NCBI GenBank assembly: GCA_016711705.1
Contig: JADJSK010000005.1
Span: 1 to 64,000, forward strand
DNA: 64,000 nucleotides
Source: Candidatus Brachybacter algidus
GTDB lineage: Bacteria > Bacteroidota > Bacteroidia > Chitinophagales > Saprospiraceae
Reading direction: 5' to 3'
The notes below the pieces were generated by a model that was not told where the DNA came from, did no database searches, and worked only from the letters and a program-made list of their open reading frames with translations. Made by a program: the position numbers and the translations under genes. Each line of letters begins with the position of its first letter. Position 1 is the stretch's first letter. Positions 9,381 to 17,902 of this stretch are shown here, one piece after another.

Positions 9381-9690
9381 ATTCAGAACCGTTACGCTTG
9401 ACACTATGATAGACAAGCATATTGGAATTCGAGGCTCAGAAAGACGTGAGGCTTTTGAGAACGAATTACGTATTGACTTGTTAGGGCAAGCCATAAAACA
9501 AGCAAGGCAAGAACAAAATCTGACACAAGAACAATTAGGTGAACTTGTAGGTGTTCAAAAAGCACAAATATCTAAGATTGAAAATAGCGTAAAAAATGCA
9601 AGGTTTGAAACTATTTTGAAAGTCTTTGAAGCTTTAGGTGCAAAGGTAAATTTCAATGTAGAAATTAATAACAAAAAATTGGCTCTTTGA
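9370..9690 (+). CDS. HigA-like helix-turn-helix antitoxin
   Basis: 106 residues. An XRE/HTH_3 domain occupies roughly residues 37-90, with the helix-turn-helix visible as LTQEQLGELVGVQKAQISKIE. Antitoxins of this type bind the paired toxin and repress their own operon. It overlaps the toxin gene and ends 14 bases before an attC-like element. Toxin-antitoxin pairs are frequent cargo of integron arrays, where they stabilise the array, which fits the context. Confidence 0.88.
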   Translation: MENKFRTVTLDTMIDKHIGIRGSERREAFENELRIDLLGQAIKQARQEQNLTQEQLGELVGVQKAQISKIENSVKNARFETILKVFEALGAKVNFNVEINNKKLAL

Positions 9691-9704
9691 TAGGACGAGG
9701 CACC

Positions 9705-9829
9705 CACTAACATGGGTTTTGCGTCAGGCGGGTTGATGTGCATACTTGGATCATTGTGCTTCTATGAATATTAGTTATAAACTGAAACTTTGCCCCCAGA
9801 AACCCGCCCGAACGCAAAGCCCCAAACCG
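9705..9829. repeat. IR4: attC-like palindrome fused to a truncated gene
   Basis: Left arm GGGTTTTGCGTCAGGCGGG pairs with right arm CCCGCCCGAACGCAAAGCCCC; the arms match IR1 almost exactly. The right end reads AAACCGATAGGC instead of AAACGTTAGC, because DoxD coding sequence begins there. The copy therefore marks a recombination or deletion junction. Confidence 0.7.
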
Positions 9830-10786
9830 ATAGGCTGGACCTATTTCTCAGCCTTTTGGAGAAGAGTAGCGTTAGAAAATAAACTTGATCCGGAAACAGC
9901 GGGTTATATAGGCGAAAAATTTAATGCCTTTTTACCCAACGCCTTGGGAATAAAACCAATCATTAAATACTTGGTAGAAAATCCAGATGCACTTTGGATT
10001 AATATGGTGATTTTCACGATTGTTGAAGGAATTGTTGGCTTGGCTATTATGTTCGGTTTGTTTACTCGAATAATGAGCATAGGTGTTTTTGGATTAGCAA
10101 TGGGAATCCTTTTAGGTTCCGGTTGGATTGGCACAACTTGTCTTGACGAATGGCAAATAGGAATTCTAGGAATCGCTACAGGCTTTGTCTTATTTCTGAC
10201 GGGAAGTGGAAAATACTCTTTAGACAATTATTTAATGAAAAATAATTTTACAATCACCAAAAAGAAATGGTTTGCCTGGTTGGGTTCAGGAATATTGCCG
10301 ATAAAAGAAAGTGTTTTTCCAAGAGTTGTTTTAATAGGTTCTCTATTTATTTTAGGAATGACCTTAATGACAAACCAAATATTTCATGGTGGTGTTTGGG
10401 GAACACTTCATAATAAATCCGTAAAGCCAAAACTGGAAATTACAGATGGAAAAATCACTGAGAATAGATTGAGCTTTGATGTTTTCAGGACGGAAGGTGT
10501 TGATGTTTATGGCTCTTGGGTTATTAGCATTGAATTGTTTGACAACAACAAAAGCAACATTCTAAAATATACTCAGGAAGATTTAGCAGCCTTGAACAAC
10601 AATAGTATCTCAAACTATTATGTTGCCAAAATTAAACCGGGAAAGCATAGTTTAATAGTGCCATTAGGTGCAAAAGCAACGCTAAACTTAGATAATGAAG
10701 TTTTATTAGGCTTGCCCAAAGGCACGTATACGCTTAAAATTACAGACATAAGTGGTGCTTATTGGGAACATCAAATTGATAAATAA
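9830..10786 (+). pseudogene. DoxD/DoxA-type (TQO small subunit-like) membrane protein, N-terminus lost
   Basis: From IGWTYFSAFWRR onward the frame matches the DoxD domain of thiosulfate:quinone oxidoreductase-like proteins (several membrane segments, roughly first 170 residues), followed by a DoxA-like soluble domain (TDGKITENRLSFDVF...SGAYWEHQI). Family members normally have about 20 residues before IGWTYFSAF; here that place is taken by the right arm of IR4. The frame stays open back through the palindrome to a TTG at 9746, but those residues are not DoxD-like. It is likely a 5'-truncated remnant, unless the fused leader is translated. Substrate cannot be inferred. Confidence 0.75.
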
Positions 10787-10804
10787 CAAAAGCTAATAAT
10801 TTAT

Positions 10805-10850
10805 AAAAGCAATAGCGGTTTGGGTGCAAACTCGAACCGTTTTTGCTTTT
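10805..10850 (+). terminator. Rho-independent terminator-like hairpin
   Basis: AAAAGCAA...CGGTT pairs with AACCG...TTGCTTTT around a short loop, shortly after the DoxD stop, and is followed by ATTTAAG rather than a clean T-run. Confidence 0.5.
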
Positions 10851-11028
10851 ATTTAAGTATATTACTTGCCGAAAAATGGGTGCATTTTATTCCGCTACAG
10901 CTGTTAAACTAACCGTTACAAGAAAGCCCTAATTCCGGTACCATTGAATCTTTTTAGGTTAATTGTAGATTTCTGGTTACCTTTTCAGAAATTAAGTTCT
11001 CATAAACAAAAGAAGATAAGAATTATTA

Positions 11029-11503
11029 ATGCGCAGAATTACAAAACCTGTTTTACTTCCTTTTTGGTGGCAAGATCTTTTGCTTGCCATACCACGTGTT
11101 GTTTGCGGTTATCTTTTAACATCAAGTTTTGGGGCGGACAAATTTGGTTTACCTTGGTCTCCAGCAGATAGAAATTTAGGTTTGTTCGAAATTGTATTCT
11201 GGTTTCCGGAAGACGTCTCTAATTATGGTGGAATTTTGCCAAATTCCTGTGTTTTTTGCTTGGATGGCAGGTTTCAGTGAGGCAGTTGGCGGATTTCTTT
11301 TTATGCTTGGATTTCAAACTCGAATCTCAGCACTATTGATTCTTACGACTATGATGGGTGCAATTTTTTTGCAGCAAATTCAACAAGGAATGTGGAATAC
11401 GCTGCCTGCTCTTGGTTTTTTATGGGTTAGTATCTACAGTTTGACAATCGGGTCTGGTCGTTTTGGACTCGATTACTTATTATTTAAAAAATTTGACAGA
11501 TGA
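11029..11503 (+). pseudogene. DoxX-family membrane protein, frameshifted
   Basis: The first frame (from 11029) reads MRRITKPVLLPFWWQDLLL and later GLPWSPADRNLGLFEIVFW, typical of DoxX proteins in Bacteroidota. After YGGI (about 11236) the homology moves to another frame, which gives VFFAWMAGFSEAVGGFLF and ends GSGRFGLDYLLFKK. Restoring one T in a run of four and one C in a CC pair rejoins the frames, so the lesion is two one-base contractions. DoxX proteins are four-helix membrane proteins of poorly defined redox function. The end overlaps the lipoprotein gene (ATGA), suggesting one transcript. Confidence 0.75.
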
Positions 11504-11880
11504 GAGATAATCGATTGGTCAACTTATCATTTGCTATTTTGACGTCAATCATTTTGGCACTGTCAAGTTGCGTTCAAAAATCAAGTCAGAAGACAATTAT
11601 CGTAAAATTAGATGTTGGATCATTAGATAGTGTTCAAACTGTTGGAATTCGAGGAGAGGACAAACCTTTGAGTTGGGATTATGATATGGAATTAAAACCA
11701 GCAGTTAAAGACAGTCTATACACTGTAGTTTTTTCATTAGTTACCGGATACAAATTTACAGAAGTCAAATTTACGGTGAATGGACAATTCGAGCTACAAG
11801 AGAAAGATAATAGGAGAATATTTTTTACGGATTTGGACACGACGATTTACGAAGCCATATTCGATATTAACTCAAAATAG
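11500..11880 (+). CDS. Lipoprotein with CBM20-like beta-sandwich
   Basis: 126 residues. An N-terminal signal ends in the lipobox LSSC (cysteine near residue 24). The mature part resembles small starch-binding (CBM20-like) modules found at the start of some Bacteroidota secreted hydrolases: VGIRGEDKPLSWD, then YKFTEVKFTVNGQFELQEKD and NRRIFF. No catalytic domain follows. It is probably anchored to a membrane and coupled to the DoxX gene. The ligand is unknown. Confidence 0.6.
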   Translation: MRDNRLVNLSFAILTSIILALSSCVQKSSQKTIIVKLDVGSLDSVQTVGIRGEDKPLSWDYDMELKPAVKDSLYTVVFSLVTGYKFTEVKFTVNGQFELQEKDNRRIFFTDLDTTIYEAIFDINSK

Positions 11881-11931
11881 AAATTTGCATTTCGTAAAAA
11901 AATGTGAGCATTAGCTTCGGGCCATCTTATC

Positions 11932-12345
11932 ATCGAGTAGACGGACTCACGGGGGTACTCCGATGTCTGCGCGGCTCACACCACCCTGCGTGCGCGAGCT
12001 GCGCTCCTCCCCTTCGAAAAATAGATTTCCCAAATCTTTTTTGTCTCGGGGACATACAGGGCCTTCATTAACTTGACAGAATTTGTTGATAGTATTGAAG
12101 ATTGGAGATGTACACCGATTTACGGTCACAGCAGTGCCGAGTATGGGGCTTTGCGCTATGCGCCAGCCCCCCTTACTTCAGATCGAACCTCACGGCTCAC
12201 ACCCTTGGGCCTTGCTAGTGCTTCGGGTCCTTACCCCGCATACAGGAGACTTTAACTCCCTAGTTAATAAATGTCCTTTCGGACATCCTTTCTCTCTCTG
12301 AATTTAGCTACTTTTACAGAGGAGTTTGCCATTCGTGGCACACAC
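11932..12345 (-). mobile_element. GI1: ORF-less group II intron-like element
   Basis: Read on the - strand it starts GTGTGCCACGAATGGC (group II introns start GUGYG), contains GGGGTAAGGACCCGAAGC and AAGGGTGTGAGCCGTGAGG as in domain I of bacterial introns, and ends GGTGTGAG...GTCTACTCGAT, the usual 3' end around domain VI. No reverse transcriptase is present. It lies 52 bases after the preceding stop, antisense to its neighbours. About 100 bases present in GI3 and GI5 are missing. I could not fold a canonical domain V. Confidence 0.65.
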
Positions 12346-12487
12346 ACCGTGAATAAACTATGGCTTGGTCTCTGCACATTTGGAAAATCTATAGATTTCC
12401 CAAAACCAGTTTTTATTTGGAGAGGTTCGTGCTAAGACACACCACAGCTCATATACATAAACGTTGTACATCATTAAAACACACATT

Positions 12488-13768
12488 ATGAAATCAATTT
12501 TAACCAGTTTTATATTTTTATTAATAATTTCTTGTGCTTCGCCAAAGAAAAATAGAGATTTAGTGGTTATAAATCAACCAGCCGAGTTTGAAACTCAAGA
12601 AGCAATTTGGTTGATATGGCCAGCTACCAATCATAAAGAAAGTGAATCTGTTGAAAAAGTCACCCTTTCGATTATAGAAGCTTTAATTGACGATATAGAC
12701 ATCGTAGTAACCTGCAAAAACAAAGAACTTCTTAACAAAGCTAGTGAAACTTTAAAAAACCGTTTTGGAGAACAGAAACGACTGAAGCTTTTGGAAATAG
12801 CTTCTTTTGAAATCTGGACAAGAGATATGGGACCCATATTTGTAGAAACCAATCAAAAGACATTTGCTATTGCAGACTTTAATTTTAATTCTTGGGGATA
12901 TGCGGACACTTTGGATGTTGACACCAAAACGGAAGAAATGTATGATGTTCGGGTTGCAAAACATTTTAAATTGCCCGTAATTTCGAGTTCAATGATTAGT
13001 GAAGGTGGAAATAGAGAGGTCAATGGAAAAGGTACTTTGATAACTTCAGAAGCTGTCGAAAAAGGCAGAAATCCCAATATGAGCAAATTGCAAATGGAAG
13101 CCGAATACAAACGGTTGCTAGGAACAAAGAAAGTAATCTGGTTAAAACAAGGCTTGGTTGAAGATGACCACACCTTCCTCGGCCCTATTACAACAGCAGA
13201 TGGAACAAAAGCTTATACGGTTGTTACTACAAATGGTCACGTAGATGAATTTGTTCGTTTTGTAAATGATTCCACAATCCTTTTGGCACAAATAGATAGC
13301 AAGGAATTGGATGACCCAATCGCTTTTGAAAACAACAAACGAATTGAGGAAAATTATGAAATATTATCCAAAGCAACTGACCATGATGGTCAACCATTTA
13401 CTATCATTAGAATGCCACTACCCGGAACGATTTACAATACATTGAATCCTGGAGATTATGTATATGAATACATTAAAACGCTTGATTATGGAAATGGAAT
13501 TAAGTTCCCTGATGGGGAAAGTGTAAAAGTTATGGCTGCGTTAAGCTATCTCAACTTTATCATTACCAACAAAGTAATTATTGGTCAGAGGTGTTGGAGA
13601 GAAGGAATGCCCCTAGAGTTAAAATCAAAAGATGAAAAGGCTGCCCAAATTTTACAATCTGTTTTCCCCAACCGAAAAGTAATTATGATTGATGCCCTAG
13701 CTGTGAATTTGGGAGGTGGCGGAATTCATTGTATAAGTATGCAACAACCAGCGTTATCAAATAATTAG
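12488..13768 (+). CDS. Agmatine deiminase-family lipoprotein
   Basis: The start is the ATG at 12488 because it gives a lipoprotein signal (MKSILTSF...IISC); an in-frame ATG at 12464 only adds eight residues. The 426-residue protein belongs to the peptidyl-arginine/agmatine deiminase superfamily: TRDMGP, EGGNREVNGKG, HVDEFVRF and the C-terminal GGGGIHCISMQQP with the nucleophilic cysteine. Agmatine deiminase turns agmatine into N-carbamoylputrescine. A lipid anchor is unusual for that cytoplasmic enzyme, so an extracytoplasmic role or a different guanidino substrate is likely. Confidence 0.85.
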   Translation: MKSILTSFIFLLIISCASPKKNRDLVVINQPAEFETQEAIWLIWPATNHKESESVEKVTLSIIEALIDDIDIVVTCKNKELLNKASETLKNRFGEQKRLKLLEIASFEIWTRDMGPIFVETNQKTFAIADFNFNSWGYADTLDVDTKTEEMYDVRVAKHFKLPVISSSMISEGGNREVNGKGTLITSEAVEKGRNPNMSKLQMEAEYKRLLGTKKVIWLKQGLVEDDHTFLGPITTADGTKAYTVVTTNGHVDEFVRFVNDSTILLAQIDSKELDDPIAFENNKRIEENYEILSKATDHDGQPFTIIRMPLPGTIYNTLNPGDYVYEYIKTLDYGNGIKFPDGESVKVMAALSYLNFIITNKVIIGQRCWREGMPLELKSKDEKAAQILQSVFPNRKVIMIDALAVNLGGGGIHCISMQQPALSNN

Positions 13769-13798
13769 GAAAAATTTGAAACGGAATAAACGATGTAC

Positions 13799-13821
13799 AA
13801 TCGAGTATAAGGCCTCACCAG
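13799..13821 (-). mobile_element. GI fragment: 3' tip of group II intron-like element
   Basis: These 23 bases match the + strand left edge of the GI elements (AATCGAGTA...GGCCTCACCAG) and then join directly to the middle of an IR element at 13821. The rest of the intron and the left arm of the IR are missing, so this is a deletion scar. Confidence 0.6.
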
Positions 13822-13930
13822 AGTTCAGTGCTAGATTCAAGTTCAATTTTTCAATTGAACTTGAATGCAAAACTGAAAGTTTAATGCTTCGATTTCCACC
13901 ACTTCGTCAAGCTAAAAAGCATTAGATGTA
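13821..13930. repeat. IR5: attC-like element, left arm deleted
   Basis: Shares GAGTTCAGTGCTAG and the right arm CCACCACTTCGTCAAGC with IR8 before the second ABC pair. The centre contains a perfect 14-bp hairpin, ATTCAAGTTCAATT against AATTGAACTTGAAT. Confidence 0.65.
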
Positions 13931-13959
13931 ATCGTAAAACAACCGCCACAATATATCAG

Positions 13960-14865
13960 ATGGACATAATAAAGACAGATACATTATCAAAATTCTTTGG
14001 GACAACTCCTGCATCTGACGACATTTCTATTCATGTTAGAGAAGGTGAGATCTATGGATTTCTTGGACTAAATGGTGCTGGTAAAACGACTTTAATACGT
14101 ATGCTTCTTGGTATGATTAAACCGGACAAAGGCAACATTAGTTTATTCGGCAAGCAACTTACGCCGCAATTTAACCAATGGAATGACATCGGGTACTTGG
14201 TGGAAACACCCTACTCTTATCCCAACCTTTCAGTAATCGAGAATTTAAAGGTTTATTTTAAACTGCGACAATTAACCAATCTTAAATTAATTGACGACAT
14301 CATAGAAAAATTAAAACTAACTAACTATAAAGACAAAAAAGCGAATGTTTTATCACTTGGCAATCAACAAAGGCTAGGTTTAGCAAAAGCACTGATGCAC
14401 AAACCAAAACTTTTAATACTTGATGAACCAATTAATGGCTTAGACCCCGAAGGAATTGTAGAAGTAAGGGAATTGCTCAAAGACTTTTCAAATAATGGGT
14501 CAACAGTTTTTCTTTCAAGCCATATACTTGGTGAAATCTCTAAAGTTGCCAATCGCATAGGCATTATTCATGAAGGAAAATTGGTAAAAGAATTGACCAC
14601 AAACGAATTGACAGACCAACTAATCAAAAAAATTATAGTGACGACCGTTGACAATAGGAAAGCTGTTCAACAGTTGATAAGTTCAAATTACAAAGCAGTA
14701 TTGACAGAAAATAATGAAATAGAAGTTACCAATAGTGAGGCGATTGCAAATCCTGAAAATATTTCAAAGTTGTTAGTTGAAAATAATCTTCCACCAAAAC
14801 AAGTGTATTTGTTTACTGAAGATTTAGAAATGTATTTTTTAAGAACTATCAGAAACAAAGTATAA
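13960..14865 (+). CDS. ABC transporter ATP-binding protein, copy 1
   Basis: 301 residues. Walker A GLNGAGKT (36-43), signature LSLGNQQ (131-137) and Walker B LLILDEP (151-157) are intact; the C-terminal ~80 residues form the extension seen in BcrA/NatA-type exporters. It is followed with no gap by its permease. The same gene recurs at 22836-23741 with five residue changes. Such two-gene ABC-2 exporters often handle peptides or toxic compounds; the substrate here is unknown. Confidence 0.93.
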   Translation: MDIIKTDTLSKFFGTTPASDDISIHVREGEIYGFLGLNGAGKTTLIRMLLGMIKPDKGNISLFGKQLTPQFNQWNDIGYLVETPYSYPNLSVIENLKVYFKLRQLTNLKLIDDIIEKLKLTNYKDKKANVLSLGNQQRLGLAKALMHKPKLLILDEPINGLDPEGIVEVRELLKDFSNNGSTVFLSSHILGEISKVANRIGIIHEGKLVKELTTNELTDQLIKKIIVTTVDNRKAVQQLISSNYKAVLTENNEIEVTNSEAIANPENISKLLVENNLPPKQVYLFTEDLEMYFLRTIRNKV

Positions 14866-15654
14866 ATGAAGCAACAGGTACTAGCATTTCAGTCTGAATT
14901 AATGAAAGTGAAATATGCCAATACACTTTGGTGGACATTTATTGCTTTTGCTTTAGCTCCAATTATGGGAGGCGCATTTATTATGATTATTCAAGACCCA
15001 GATGCTGTTACCCAAGGGGGTGGACTTGCAGCCAAAGCTAAAGCTATGAACATGGAAGCTAATTGGAAATCCTATTTAGATTTATTGAAACAAACCGTTG
15101 GGGTTGGTGGTGTTTTGGCTTTTGGGTTTGTAGCAAGTTGGCTTTTCGGACGTGAATATTCAGACGGAACTGTAAAGGACTTACTTTCGCTACCTACTTC
15201 TCGAACAAGAATCTTGAACGCAAAATTTATTATTTATATAATTTGGTGTTTAGCACTTGTGGTTTCTAACCTTATAATTGGACTGCTCATCGGAACAATT
15301 TTGCAACTGCCATCAACTAAAATTAATGTTCTTTACCCACTCCTAACTGACTATTTTATTACTACAATTCTCACAATTTTAATTGGTGTTCCAATTCCTT
15401 TCTTTGCTCTTTTAGGCAAGGGTTATCTCGCACCTTTAGGCTTTGTTGCGTTGACTTTAGTATTAGCACAGGTTATTGCAGCCATAGGATATGGATCCTA
15501 TTTTCCTTGGTCAATCCCAGGACTTTATAGCGGAGCTGGCGGTGCATTTAAAAACTTGCTAGACAAATACAGCTATTTAATTTTAATTCTAACTTGTATC
15601 GCAGGCTATATTGCGACAGTAATTTATTGGAAAAACGCTGACCAGACGAAATGA
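14866..15654 (+). CDS. ABC-2-type permease, copy 1
   Basis: 262 residues with about six hydrophobic segments: one near residues 22-42, a pair spanning about 80-135, and three towards the C-terminus. FGREYSDGTVKDLLSLPTSR after the second segment is typical of ABC-2 permeases that partner BcrA-like ATPases. The ATG follows the ATPase stop immediately, so the two are co-translated and probably assemble as a 2+2 complex in the inner membrane. Copy 2 at 23742-24530 differs at about five residues. Confidence 0.88.
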   Translation: MKQQVLAFQSELMKVKYANTLWWTFIAFALAPIMGGAFIMIIQDPDAVTQGGGLAAKAKAMNMEANWKSYLDLLKQTVGVGGVLAFGFVASWLFGREYSDGTVKDLLSLPTSRTRILNAKFIIYIIWCLALVVSNLIIGLLIGTILQLPSTKINVLYPLLTDYFITTILTILIGVPIPFFALLGKGYLAPLGFVALTLVLAQVIAAIGYGSYFPWSIPGLYSGAGGAFKNLLDKYSYLILILTCIAGYIATVIYWKNADQTK

Positions 15655-15671
15655 AAGAAATAATAGCGATA

Positions 15672-16030
15672 ATCGAGTAGACGGCCTCACCGGATTGCTT
15701 CCATGTCTGCGCGGCTCACAGCATCCTGAGTGCCCGATCTTCGCTCCTCACCTTCGAAAAATAGATCCCCCCAATCTATTTTGTTTCGAGGACACACAAG
15801 GCCTTCATAAACCTGATCGATTTAATTGATAGCATTCAAGCATGGAGATGTAACTGCGAAACTTCAAGTAATTTACGCTTTCTGAAGCACCGAGTATGGG
15901 GCTTACTAGTGCTTCGGGTCATTAACCCATGTACAGAAGTCTTTCACTACCATCTTAATAAATGTCCTCTCAGACATGCTTTCTCTCTCCGATTTTAGCT
16001 ACTTTTACAAAGAAGTTTGCCGTTCAGTAC
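15672..16030 (-). mobile_element. GI2: ORF-less group II intron-like element
   Basis: Begins 18 bases after the permease stop with AATCGAGTAGACGGCCTCAC, the reverse complement of the intron 3' end. The opposite end is decayed: TTTGCCGTTCAGTACC replaces the usual TTTGCCATTCGTGGCACAC. The middle segment with the domain I motifs is shortened. Same orientation as the other GI copies. Confidence 0.6.
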
Positions 16031-16121
16031 CTACAAAAATAATTGCCGGCTTAGTGCTCCACAGACCCATTTGTGGTGAATATCTCTACCTTCGCCAAGC
16101 GCCAAACCTTTGCGGGTCATA
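16030..16121. repeat. IR6: attC-like element, partly decayed
   Basis: Contains GGCTTAGTGCTCC and the right arm ACCTTCGCCAAGCGCC followed by AAACCTTTGCGGGTC, as in IR2 and IR3. The left arm is shortened where GI2 abuts it. Confidence 0.5.
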
Positions 16122-16179
16122 CGGAGGACACTTCTAACATTAAATTGACTGTAAGAAATTAATTTTGACAAAGATTATT

Positions 16180-17208
16180 ATGAAAAAAAAGTTTTTCAAA
16201 TTTATCAAGTATGCTTTGCCGTTAATCATAACAATATATCTACTAGTAGCATTCATTCCGAGAACATACGATGTTCCACAATCACAAACGATACAAGGCA
16301 CGCAATATTGGGACTTGGTTACGGGTTCAAAGATTGGCTATACGCTCATACCCTCAAAAAGTGCGAAGAAACCTTTTCCAATTATTTATTTGCATGGAGG
16401 ACCAGGTGGTTTTATTTCCAATAGGAATATTAAAAACCTGTCTCAATTGTCAGAAGACGGCTATGATGTTTATTTATACGACCAGATTGGTAGCGGACAA
16501 TCTGAAAGATTAACAAACATCAATGAATATACTGCGGACAGACACAAAAAAGATTTGGAAGAAATAATAAAGAAAATAGCTGCTGAAAAAGTAATTTTAA
16601 TTGGACAATCATGGGGAGCAATTCTTGCTACTTTATTCGTTGCCAACAATCCCGACAAAGTTGAAAGAATTATTCTCATTGGACCAGGTTCTATTCAACC
16701 AATGCGTGAGGAACAATTGCACGCATATCCACCTGACAGTTTAAATTTGAAAAAGCCATCATACTCTAATAGAGAGGCAAATGAAAAATGCCAAAGCTTA
16801 AGATCTAAAGCAATTACATTTTGGGCAAAAAAATTCGGCAGGAAATTAGCATCTGATAAAGAGGTAGACGATTTTCAAACTTATCTTAATGGTGAATTGA
16901 ACAAAGCGACAGTGTGCGATACCTCGCTAGCATTAAAAGCAGAAGGAGGCGGAGGATTTTATGCGCAAATAATGACAGCCCAAAGTTTCAATTCAATTCA
17001 AGACACACGACCTAAATTAAAAGACAGTAAAATTCCAATTTTAATAATGAAAGGTCAATGTGACAATCAACCGTGGGGATTTACCAATGAGTATTTAGAA
17101 CTGTTTAAAAATCATCAGTTGAAAATAATTCCCAATGCGGGACATTCCATTTCAGTGGAGCAACCTGAACTTTATCTAAAAACTATTCGTGTGTTTTTGA
17201 ATCAATAA
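16180..17208 (+). CDS. Alpha/beta hydrolase, proline iminopeptidase-like
   Basis: 342 residues from the ATG at 16180; a TTG at 16165 would add five residues. An N-terminal hydrophobic segment (about residues 8-30) is a signal anchor. HGGPGG (oxyanion region), GQSWGA (nucleophile serine) and NAGHSISVEQP (catalytic histidine) match the S33 proline iminopeptidase-like hydrolases; the acid probably lies in MKGQCDNQPW. Probable location is membrane-anchored and facing the periplasm. Substrate unknown. It is flanked by IR6 and GI3. Confidence 0.85.
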   Translation: MKKKFFKFIKYALPLIITIYLLVAFIPRTYDVPQSQTIQGTQYWDLVTGSKIGYTLIPSKSAKKPFPIIYLHGGPGGFISNRNIKNLSQLSEDGYDVYLYDQIGSGQSERLTNINEYTADRHKKDLEEIIKKIAAEKVILIGQSWGAILATLFVANNPDKVERIILIGPGSIQPMREEQLHAYPPDSLNLKKPSYSNREANEKCQSLRSKAITFWAKKFGRKLASDKEVDDFQTYLNGELNKATVCDTSLALKAEGGGGFYAQIMTAQSFNSIQDTRPKLKDSKIPILIMKGQCDNQPWGFTNEYLELFKNHQLKIIPNAGHSISVEQPELYLKTIRVFLNQ

Positions 17209-17239
17209 AATTAATGTAAACTTTAAACGATACATCTTC

Positions 17240-17768
17240 GGTGAGAGAGTCGGGTGATGCAGATGATTAGTTAGATTAATTCAATGCCTAGGCCTCTCAC
17301 ACCACCCAACGTCCGAGACCTGAGCTCTTCCTCTTAGGATAATACGATTCCCAATGCTATTATTTCTCAAGGACATACATGACCCTCATTAATCTGAACG
17401 AATTTGTTGATAATATTCATGTATAGATATATACTCACGAGACATCAATTGATTTACGCTACTGAAGTACCGAGTCTAGGGCTTTGCTCTGAGCGTCAGC
17501 AACCTTTTTGCCTCCTACTCCATGCATACGCATGATCCGGATTTACTCTCATTCGTGTAAGATTCGTCTTCTTCTGTACCAACCATTGCAATCCCCCTTA
17601 CTTCATTTCAAAACTCACAGCTCACACACTTGGGACTTGCTATTACTTCGGTTCCTCACCCCGCACACAGGAGACTCTCACTTCATAGTTAATAAATGTC
17701 CTTTCAGACATCCCTACTCTCTCTGAATTTAGCTACTTTTACGGAGGAGTTTGCCATTCGTGGCACAC
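17240..17768 (-). mobile_element. GI3: ORF-less group II intron-like element, long form
   Basis: The right edge reads GTTTGCCATTCGTGGCACAC, the reverse complement of the intron 5' end. The left edge is the most diverged of all copies: the GTCTACTCGAT end is not clear and the boundary is approximate. It keeps the CATGCATACGCATG hairpin segment missing from GI1, GI2, GI6 and GI7. Confidence 0.6.
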
Positions 17769-17895
17769 ACAACGCATAAAATAAATTGCTGCTTTTGAGT
17801 AGAATACTGTTCACAAAATTCAATTATATTTGCTTTACTCCGAGCGGAATCAGATTACATTTCTGCAACTGGGTTTATGCGCGAAACGTAAGGCA
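17769..17895. repeat. IR7: attC-like imperfect palindrome
   Basis: Left arm ACGCATAAAATAAATTGC pairs with right arm GCAACTGGGTTTATGCG, ending GCGAAACGTAAGGC. The arm sequence differs from the other IRs although position and layout are the same, which is how attC sites vary. It directly abuts the 5' end of GI3. Confidence 0.6.
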
Positions 17896-17902
17896 CAATT
17901 AT

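Noticed and set aside
10944..11171. Open frame of 75 codons overlapping the DoxX start
   Set aside because: It overlaps the clearly homologous DoxX frame in another register and has no recognisable features.
12073..12301. Open frames inside intron-like elements (also near 17508, 19082, 22465 and 24857)
   Set aside because: The same peptide fragments recur because the non-coding element recurs; frames shift between copies, as expected for RNA, not protein.
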